A stretch of 14,159 nt of DNA, from contig JAISPN010000105.1 in assembly GCA_031274845.1 (NCBI GenBank), positions 1 through 14,159 on the forward strand. The letters are read 5' to 3'. The stretch comes from Acidobacteriaceae bacterium (GTDB lineage: Bacteria > Acidobacteriota > Vicinamibacteria > Vicinamibacterales > CAVVIG01). Below are positions 1 to 5,552 of the stretch, piece by piece. The number at the start of each line of letters is the position of its first letter. The stretch's first letter is position 1. The translations under genes and the position numbers were made by a program. The notes below the pieces were generated by a model, which saw only the letters and a list, made by a program, of their open reading frames with translations, searched no databases and was not told the DNA's origin.

Positions 1-155
1 ATGGTGACGTCGACGGTCTCGCCGGCCAGGCGTTTGGCGGTCTCCTCGCCCTTGAGCTGCTCCGTACGCGCGTGGAGCATGGACTCCAGCGCGGCCCGCA
101 CCTCGTTGGCAAGCTGGCCGATGACGGGGCGCTCACCGGCTTCCAGGATCTCACC
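1..155 (-). pseudogene. pheS: Internal fragment of phenylalanyl-tRNA synthetase alpha subunit (PheS), probably on a chimeric contig end
   Basis: Read on the minus strand, this stretch encodes about 50 residues that match the region of PheS between the N-terminal coiled coil and the catalytic core. Visible pieces are GERPVIGQLANEVRAALE, then a charged helix, then AGETVDVT, which corresponds to the conserved ETIDVT(LPG) step into the catalytic domain. PheS charges tRNA-Phe in an alpha2beta2 complex with PheT. There is no start codon in this frame and the roughly 60-80 N-terminal residues expected upstream are missing; the frame instead runs into unrelated sequence beyond rsmH. The left edge of the window cuts the other end. 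It could be a rearranged gene remnant, but a chimeric assembly join is more likely. The family match is by recognition of conserved residues, not by a search. Confidence 0.6.
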
Positions 156-165
156 GTCACTGTGA

Positions 166-229
166 CCAACTGACGGTTGTTGTTGGCGGCGGTCGTTACG
201 CCATCGTGCGTGACGACCGCACCGCCCAC
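166..229 (-). CDS. Possible 5' end of an ftsL-like gene, truncated at the junction
   Basis: In the frame shifted relative to rsmH, a GTG at 227-229 opens a reading frame that overlaps the rsmH 3' end by about 32 nt. It reads MGGAVVTHDGVTTAANNN then RQLV. A short polar N-terminus before a membrane segment is what FtsL-like division proteins show, and ftsL is the usual gene directly after rsmH in the division and cell wall cluster. Downstream the frame enters the pheS-derived sequence and no membrane helix follows. No good ribosome binding site is seen. The identification rests mainly on gene order and is weak. Confidence 0.2.
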
Positions 230-1107
230 CGCAGCTTGGCCGCCTGAGCACGTCGATTGGTATACGTCTCCTGCTGTGTCGACCGGATCACCTGTCTGGC
301 GATGGCGGAGTAGATGCCCGCACGCGATCCCTCCAGAAACGCCTTCTTCACTAGACGGTCTTCACCAGAATGGAACGTGAGGATCGTGGCGCGTCCGCCA
401 GGCGCCAGACAGTGCGGCAGGGCCGCGAGCAACGCATCGAGCGCGTGTAGCTCGTCGTTGACGGCAATCCGCAACGCTTGAAACGTTCGACGTACCGACA
501 TCTTGATGTCCGACTTTGGCAGCGCTGGCAGCGCGGCGGCGACGCCGGTGCGAACGAGACGTTCGAGGGCGTGTGTCGTCTCTGGCGCGTGTGCCTTGAT
601 GAGGCGCGCGATGAGCTCCGCGTGCGGTTCGTCGGCGTTGCCGGTGAGCACGGCCGCGAGGTCAGCCTCTGTCAGTCGCGCGAGGAGCGCCGCGGCTGTT
701 TCGCCGCGCGTCGGGTCCAGGCGCATGTCGAGCGGGCCAGGAATCTTGTAGTTGAAGCCACGTCCCGGCGTCTCCTTCTGCATCGCGGAGATCCCGAGAT
801 CGACGAGGATGCCATCGGCCGCGGCGAGAGAGTGAGTTGTCAGGATCTGCGGCAGTATTGCGAAGCTGGCGTGTACGGCGACGAAGACATCGTGACCGAA
901 GCCTTCGGCGCGTAGCTGCGCTTCGGTCTCACGTAAGGCGAGCGGATCGAGATCCACGCCGACGAGCCGGCCACCCGGACAAATCTGTTCCAGAATGGCG
1001 CGCGCGTGTCCGCCGCTTCCTAACGTGCAGTCAACGACGAGGTCGCCAGGGCGCGGCGCGAGGTGCCGGAGTACTTCGACCGGCATGATCGGATGATGAA
1101 CGATCAC
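196..1107 (-). CDS. rsmH: 16S rRNA (cytosine(1402)-N(4))-methyltransferase RsmH (MraW)
   Basis: RsmH uses S-adenosylmethionine to methylate N4 of C1402 in the 16S rRNA P site; it acts in the cytosol. The 303 residues are a normal length for the family. Visible motifs are the N-terminal HHPIMPVEVL, the SAM-binding VDCTLGSGGHA (about 25-35), an acidic DLD at 52-54, DGILVDLGISAMQ (98-110), GPLDMRLDP (124-132), RRTFQALRIAVNDEL ending near 220 and the C-terminal AKLRWAVR. The start is GTG at 1105-1107; the next candidate, ATG (residue 8), would remove the conserved HHP. The usual FHSLEDR motif reads TFHSGEDR here (244-251). No mraZ precedes it; instead a secreted-protein gene ends 33 nt upstream. 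The stop is TAA at 196-198. Function is confident. Confidence 0.96.
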   Translation of the reverse strand: MIVHHPIMPVEVLRHLAPRPGDLVVDCTLGSGGHARAILEQICPGGRLVGVDLDPLALRETEAQLRAEGFGHDVFVAVHASFAILPQILTTHSLAAADGILVDLGISAMQKETPGRGFNYKIPGPLDMRLDPTRGETAAALLARLTEADLAAVLTGNADEPHAELIARLIKAHAPETTHALERLVRTGVAAALPALPKSDIKMSVRRTFQALRIAVNDELHALDALLAALPHCLAPGGRATILTFHSGEDRLVKKAFLEGSRAGIYSAIARQVIRSTQQETYTNRRAQAAKLRWAVRSSRTMA

Positions 1108-1113
1108 GCCAGG

Positions 1114-1119
1114 ATTGTA
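1114..1119 (-). promoter_or_regulatory. Candidate -10 element of a leaderless rsmH promoter
   Basis: On the minus strand TACAAT lies 6 nt before the GTG of rsmH, so a transcript started from it would begin at or next to the start codon. No Shine-Dalgarno sequence is visible before this GTG, which fits leaderless expression. No good -35 hexamer is present at 16-18 nt spacing. The hexamer sits in the loop of a short inverted repeat (CCAG...CTGG). This is a weak, position-based call; read-through from the upstream pair of genes is an alternative. Confidence 0.2.
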
Positions 1120-1140
1120 CTGGCGGCGCCGGCGTAAGGT

Positions 1141-1788
1141 TTACTTCGTGAGTTTCTTCTCGAACGTGGCGCGTCCGAAGTTGGCGGAAGGACCGCCATC
1201 CGTCGAGGTCTGGTAGTCGATTTTGAAATACGCCGGGGAGCTCATCTCGAAGACCCCCTTGAGCCCAATGGTCTTGCCACCCGTTTTGGCTGGCGTGACC
1301 GTGTCGAAGTGGTAGTGGAAGAGGCCGCCAAGCTCGCCGCCAACCGGACCGCGTGTCGTGAAGGCATAGCCGCGGCTGTCTGTTTCAGTCCAGGTGATCT
1401 CTTTCTTCGTGCCGTCGAACTCGAACGCGATCTTGCGCGTGAAGGCTTTGCCGTCTGGATCTTCCCCCTTCATCTCACCTTGGTACTTGCAGCCGCCAGC
1501 GGAGGCGATGGTGAGCGTGCCTGCCGATTCGCCGCCAGGGCCTAGCGGCGAATCGACCGCGCGCGAGATGAAGTCCCATGTGCCGGCGAAATACTCCGGA
1601 TCGAAAAACGGCATCTCGTCGTCGTGCGATGTCGGCCGCGTCAACGCGTAGTACGCGTCGTTGACCTTTTTCTGAGCAGGCGTGAGGCACGGTCCGCTGG
1701 TGGGCGTGGGTGCCGTCTGCGCGCGCGCGGGAAGCGCGGTGCCAACGAGAAGAGCGGAAGACAAAGCTACGCCGTAGAAGATTCGCAT
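1141..1788 (-). CDS. Secreted beta-rich protein of unknown function
   Basis: I do not recognise a named family. The 215-residue product starts with a clear signal peptide (MRIFYGVALSSALLVGTALPARA, given in two parts: positively charged start, then a hydrophobic core, cleavage likely near ARA-Q at residue 23-24). The mature part contains an early helix-like segment around CLTPAQKKVNDAYYAL, then FAGTWDF and a series of alternating hydrophobic strands rich in glycine, threonine and charged residues, including YQGEMKGEDPDGKAF and IAFEFDGTKKEITWTE. GTW followed by repeated strands resembles lipocalin-like or other small secreted beta-barrel proteins, but this is only a fold-level impression. Two cysteines (near residues 34 and 99-100) could form a disulfide. 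It lies 27 nt downstream of the cytochrome/copper monooxygenase gene, so the two are probably cotranscribed and may act in the same periplasmic process. The start ATG has no clear ribosome binding site. Confidence 0.8.
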   Translation of the reverse strand: MRIFYGVALSSALLVGTALPARAQTAPTPTSGPCLTPAQKKVNDAYYALTRPTSHDDEMPFFDPEYFAGTWDFISRAVDSPLGPGGESAGTLTIASAGGCKYQGEMKGEDPDGKAFTRKIAFEFDGTKKEITWTETDSRGYAFTTRGPVGGELGGLFHYHFDTVTPAKTGGKTIGLKGVFEMSSPAYFKIDYQTSTDGGPSANFGRATFEKKLTK

Positions 1789-1815
1789 GATTGAAAGTCA
1801 GCCGACGCGTTACGG

Positions 1816-3747
1816 TTACTGGTTCGCCGAGACGCCAGGCGTCGCGCAACTCCCCTCGACCTGAGCCACCGAGAGCAGATTGATGCGCGCGGGGCTGCCA
1901 GGGATGAACACACCCTTGGCGGCGACGCGACGGCCAGGCTGCAACGCGCTCGTGGCGTTGACGCGTTGCACGGGATAGAGCGACTGCCGAAGCGGATTCT
2001 TCAGCGACTGCTCCGGCGTCACGAAGTCCGAGACGCCGATGAGGAGATATGTGTCGCTGCCCGCGGCCAGCTTTGCCGCGGAGGCCTGTTCCTCTTTCGT
2101 CAGGTTCTGCGCGGGCCGCGCTCCTGAAGGGGGCGGCAATTTCGCGGCGCTGGTCATCGTCCAGCGCAGCGCGTCGCTCGGCGCGACGCAGCCGACGACT
2201 GTCGTGATCGGATTTTTCGTCGACGCTTCCGTCGCGCGCGCGCGACGGTCGGACGCCTTCGTCAGCGTGTTCAACTCACCGTCGTAGGTGATTTCAGTCC
2301 ACGCGTTGTACATCTCGTCCCACGTTTGCTCCGACCAGAGCGCTGGACGGAACGGCTGCGGGTTCATCTTGTTCGCCACCGAGTTGTCGTAGTGGCCAAC
2401 GGTCTTGAGCACCGTGCCCGCGGGCAGCTTCACCGGCTCGGTCGGCATGTAGGTGTTCTGCCAGTTGAAGTCGTAATTCGGCACCGACAGGAGCACCTCT
2501 TCGTGGCCGTCAGGATACGTGGCCACGTAGGTCATGTCCTTGCCGCGCAGGTGCATGTGCGGCTGCATCGAGGCGAGCGTCACATCTTCGGTGAACGGCT
2601 GGATCGCCGTGATCTTCCAGTCGGCGGCGTGCGGCGGAATCTCCGGCAGGTTGACCACGCTGCCCACTTCGGCATCTTCGATGATGTGTTGACCCGACCC
2701 GTTACGAATGACGTGAACTTCGCGCTGCACGTCGGCAGGCTTCGAGAGCCAGAGACCGATCCGCTCGATGTCGGTGGTGACGGTGCCGTTCGGCGAGTAG
2801 TGCACTTCCCACATGAGCGCGTTGCTGGCCTTGATGCGCTTGGCCGATCCGGGCGGGAAGATCTGGAAGTCGCTGCCCGGCAGGTAGAACATCAACCGCT
2901 CGTCGTCTTCCTCGCCAGGCTGACGCGTCTTGTTGATCACCGGCACGCGATCGCCCGGCTTGAGCTCAGCTTTGCCATCCGCGTCGGCGATGCCGTCAGA
3001 GAAACCAGCGTTCCCCGTCAGGATGCTGACGATGCTGCCGTCGTCGTAGGTGGGGATGTACTTCAGCATCGGGCCATTCTTCCAGCCGAAGTTTTCCTTG
3101 AGCGTCGTCCCCTTTGGAAGCTCGCGGCCGTACAGCGCCGAGTGGTGCGTGACCGAGAGGTTGCTCGGCCGAATCTGAAGCGCCTGAATGAAGACGTCTT
3201 CCTTGAATGGGTTCTTGTCCCAGATGCGGAAGACCGGAATCTGTCCTTCGGCGGGCAGTTCGTACGTCATCGGCATCTCGATGATGACGTCGGGGCCGCG
3301 GCCGTTGATGAGCCGCCAGCCGCCATCGGGATATTTCGGGAGCGGGGTTGCGGGGCCGCTGCCTTCCGGCATCCCGCCATCGACCCAGGCGGAGATGAGG
3401 TCGACCTGCTTCTGCGTCAGGCTGATGTCGTTGAGGTAGTGACCAAAGCGCGGATCGGCCGACCAGGGCGGCATCTCGCGCTTGGTGACCCGGGCCTTGA
3501 TCGACCGGCCCCATGGCCGCACTTCCTTGTAGCTGGTGAGCGACATCGTGCCGACCGCGCCAGGCCGGTGGCAACTGGCGCACCGTTCGTAGACGATTGG
3601 CGCGATGTCCGCGTTGAAGGTTGGCACGGCCGGTTGTTGCGCGGCGGCGCCCATTGTGAAAGACGCGGCGCCAAGCGCGATGGCCAGGCCAGCGCCCGCG
3701 AACATCCTGATCCGCCGGTTCCCGAGGTTGATACGTTGAGCACGCAT
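1816..3747 (-). CDS. Secreted c-type cytochrome fused to a copper type II (PHM-like) monooxygenase domain
   Basis: This 643-residue exported protein has an N-terminal signal (hydrophobic residues about 14-37, cleavage near AAAQ). A cytochrome c domain follows: CASCH heme site at 56-60 and a probable axial methionine at M92 in REMPPW. The middle resembles copper type II ascorbate-dependent monooxygenases (peptidylglycine hydroxylase fold). All six expected copper ligands appear to be present: HH at 201-202 and H316 in HYS for the first copper, HMH at 397/399 in PHMHLRGK and M479 in WDEMY for the second. A C-terminal part (about 515-637, with VVGC and AAKGVFIPG, Cys520 and Cys634) looks like a small beta domain seen in secreted acidobacterial proteins. 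The substrate is unknown; hydroxylation of an organic compound with the heme feeding electrons is inferred. A ribosome binding site GGGGAG lies 8 nt before the ATG. It leads a two-gene unit with the secreted gene at 1141-1788. The N-terminal RRIRMF weakly resembles a Tat motif. Confidence 0.88.
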   Translation of the reverse strand: MRAQRINLGNRRIRMFAGAGLAIALGAASFTMGAAAQQPAVPTFNADIAPIVYERCASCHRPGAVGTMSLTSYKEVRPWGRSIKARVTKREMPPWSADPRFGHYLNDISLTQKQVDLISAWVDGGMPEGSGPATPLPKYPDGGWRLINGRGPDVIIEMPMTYELPAEGQIPVFRIWDKNPFKEDVFIQALQIRPSNLSVTHHSALYGRELPKGTTLKENFGWKNGPMLKYIPTYDDGSIVSILTGNAGFSDGIADADGKAELKPGDRVPVINKTRQPGEEDDERLMFYLPGSDFQIFPPGSAKRIKASNALMWEVHYSPNGTVTTDIERIGLWLSKPADVQREVHVIRNGSGQHIIEDAEVGSVVNLPEIPPHAADWKITAIQPFTEDVTLASMQPHMHLRGKDMTYVATYPDGHEEVLLSVPNYDFNWQNTYMPTEPVKLPAGTVLKTVGHYDNSVANKMNPQPFRPALWSEQTWDEMYNAWTEITYDGELNTLTKASDRRARATEASTKNPITTVVGCVAPSDALRWTMTSAAKLPPPSGARPAQNLTKEEQASAAKLAAGSDTYLLIGVSDFVTPEQSLKNPLRQSLYPVQRVNATSALQPGRRVAAKGVFIPGSPARINLLSVAQVEGSCATPGVSANQ

Positions 3748-3755
3748 CGGAAATA

Positions 3756-3761
3756 CTCCCC
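3756..3761 (-). promoter_or_regulatory. Ribosome binding site of the cytochrome/monooxygenase gene
   Basis: The minus strand reads GGGGAG followed by 8 nt and then ATG (3745-3747). This supports the chosen start over the internal ATG at residue 15, which would remove the positively charged start of the signal peptide. Confidence 0.65.
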
Positions 3762-3810
3762 TAATTCAAAATCGGTTCAAGGTGGAAGGCGCGGGCCTTC
3801 GAATTGGGCA

Positions 3811-3843
3811 AATTTAGCATGCGCCCGGGCTTGAAGTTGTCAA
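3811..3843 (-). promoter_or_regulatory. Candidate promoter for the cytochrome/monooxygenase unit
   Basis: On the minus strand a perfect -35-like TTGACA lies at 3838-3843 and an AT-rich TGCTAAATT, similar to an extended -10, at 3811-3819. The spacer from TTGACA to TAAATT is 21 nt, longer than the 16-18 nt preferred by housekeeping sigma, so the pairing may be wrong. This is the only AT-rich stretch in the 148-nt gap and lies about 65-95 nt before the start codon. The TTGACA begins inside the T-run of the upstream operon's terminator. Confidence 0.3.
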
Positions 3844-3881
3844 AAAATCGTCGCACGCCTACCGGGGCCGCCTCGCGTGCG
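3842..3881 (-). terminator. Intrinsic terminator downstream of treS
   Basis: On the minus strand, shortly after the treS stop, CGCACGC (3875-3881) pairs with GCGTGCG (3852-3858) around a 16-nt GC-rich loop, followed 4 nt later by six Ts (3842-3847). It sits at the end of the four-gene operon and would insulate it from the cytochrome unit. The loop is large and the stem is only 7 bp, so strength is uncertain. Confidence 0.5.
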
Positions 3882-3895
3882 GACCTCCCGCTTTT

Positions 3896-5542
3896 CTATA
3901 GACGCTTCAGGTGAAGCCAGGCGAACTCGTACGGGCCGAGTGTCACCAGATACGGATCGGGCGTGAGACGGGGCCAGGAGCGGCCGTCGAACATCCCGAC
4001 CGGGACGGCGTCACCGAGGTGTCCGAGTTCGAGCGCGGCCGTCTGCGCCGTACCGGCAAGGTTGCAGACGACAAGGATCGTCTGCTGGTCGAGAGTACGC
4101 GTAAAGGCCAGGACAGCGTGATTTCCGGGTGTGAGGAAAGTTGTCGCGCCGCGTCCAAAGACCGGCGTCGAATGCCGCACGTCGATGAGACGCCGCGTCC
4201 AGTTGAGGAGCGACGCGGGATCGTGCTGCTGCGCAGTGACGTTCACCGCGGTGTAGCCGTACTGCGCATCTGAGACGAGCGGCAGGCACAGGCGTTCGGG
4301 ATCGGCGCTGGAGAATCCGGCGTTGAGGCCGTCGGTCCACTGCATCGGCGTCCGCACGCTGTTGCGATCGTCAAGCGCCACGTTGTCGCCCATGCCGATC
4401 TCGTCGCCGTAATACACGATCGGACTCCCTGGCAGCGACATGAGCAGGCTGGTCATCAGCTCGATCTGCCGGCGGTCGCCATTCAGCAGCGGAGCCAGAC
4501 GGCGGCGAATCCCGAGATTGAGACGCGCGCGCGGATCTGTGGCGTACTCGTCCCACATGTACTGCCGATCCGCGTCGGTCACCATTTCGAGCGTCAGCTC
4601 ATCGTGATTGCGGAGGAAGAGCGCCCACTGGCAACTCGCGGGGATGCTCGGCGTCCGCGCGAGGATGTCGAGGAGCGGCGTCCGATCTTCGCGCCGGAGC
4701 GCCAGGAACAGGCGCGGCATGATCGGAAAGTGCAGCGCCATGTGGAACTCGTCCTCGTCGCCGAAATACGACCGGATGTCTTCCGGCCACATGTTGGCTT
4801 CGGCAAGGAGCACTTTGCCGGTGTAGTGCGCGTCGAGCCTGGCGCGCAGATCCTTCATCACCGCGTGCGTTTCAGGCAGGTTCTCGCACGAGGTGCCATC
4901 GCGCTCGACTAGATACGGCACCGCGTCGACACGGAATCCGTCGACGCCGCGATCGAGCCAGAACGCCATCACCTTCCAGATCTCTTCGCGCACCGCCGGG
5001 TGGTCGTAGTTCAGATCCGGCTGGTGACTGAAGAAGCGATGCCAGTAGTACGCGCGGGAGATCGGATCCCAGGTCCAGTTCGATCGTTCCGTGTCGAGGA
5101 AGATGATGCGCGCGTCTCGGTACTTGTCGTCCGTGTCGCTCCAGACATACCAGTCACGATGCGGGCTGTCGCGCGAACGGCGCGCGTCGACGAACCAGGG
5201 GTGCTCGTCGGACGTGTGATTCAGCACGAGCTCGATGATGACGCGCAGGCCGCGCGCGTGCGCGGCGTCGAGAAAACAATCGAAATCCCGCAGCGTGCCG
5301 TAGCGTGGGTGGATGCTGGTGTAGTCCGAGATGTCGTAGCCGCCGTCCTTGAGCGGCGACGGATACATCGGCTGCAGCCACACGCAATCGATACCGAGCG
5401 ACGCGATGTGATCGAGTGTGCTGGTGAGGCCGGGGAAGTCGCCGATGCCGTCGCCGTTGCTGTCGCAAAACGACTTGACGTGGAGTTGATAGAAGACGGC
5501 GTCCTTGTACCACAGCGGATCGTCGGATCGGACCATCGGCAT
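3896..5542 (-). CDS. treS: Trehalose synthase (maltose alpha-D-glucosyltransferase), GH13
   Basis: TreS interconverts maltose and trehalose in the cytosol (EC 5.4.99.16). The product keeps the TreS signature start DPLWYKDAVFYQLHVKSF and SNGDGIGDF, then GIDCVWLQPMYPSPLKDGGYD and VLNHTSDEHPWF. The GH13 catalytic residues are visible: nucleophile D206 in GFRVDAVPYLVER, acid/base E248 in LLAEANMWPED and D314 in LRNHDELTLEMV. DGTSCENLPETH and TPMQWTDGLNAGFS are TreS-like. The length, 548 residues, fits TreS without a fused maltokinase. I chose ATG at 5540-5542, 10 nt after the kup stop; a GTG at 5587 would overlap kup by 35 nt and add an unconserved tail, and ATG at 5536 is also possible. It is the last gene of the operon, directly behind kup. 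No maltokinase or GlgE gene is in view. Confidence 0.93.
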   Translation of the reverse strand: MPMVRSDDPLWYKDAVFYQLHVKSFCDSNGDGIGDFPGLTSTLDHIASLGIDCVWLQPMYPSPLKDGGYDISDYTSIHPRYGTLRDFDCFLDAAHARGLRVIIELVLNHTSDEHPWFVDARRSRDSPHRDWYVWSDTDDKYRDARIIFLDTERSNWTWDPISRAYYWHRFFSHQPDLNYDHPAVREEIWKVMAFWLDRGVDGFRVDAVPYLVERDGTSCENLPETHAVMKDLRARLDAHYTGKVLLAEANMWPEDIRSYFGDEDEFHMALHFPIMPRLFLALRREDRTPLLDILARTPSIPASCQWALFLRNHDELTLEMVTDADRQYMWDEYATDPRARLNLGIRRRLAPLLNGDRRQIELMTSLLMSLPGSPIVYYGDEIGMGDNVALDDRNSVRTPMQWTDGLNAGFSSADPERLCLPLVSDAQYGYTAVNVTAQQHDPASLLNWTRRLIDVRHSTPVFGRGATTFLTPGNHAVLAFTRTLDQQTILVVCNLAGTAQTAALELGHLGDAVPVGMFDGRSWPRLTPDPYLVTLGPYEFAWLHLKRL

Positions 5543-5552
5543 CGCGCGCGGC

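Noticed and set aside
2326..3834. A 502-codon plus-strand open frame opposite the cytochrome/monooxygenase gene
   Set aside because: It has no recognisable domain, is rich in Arg, Val and His, and lies opposite a gene with intact heme and copper motifs.
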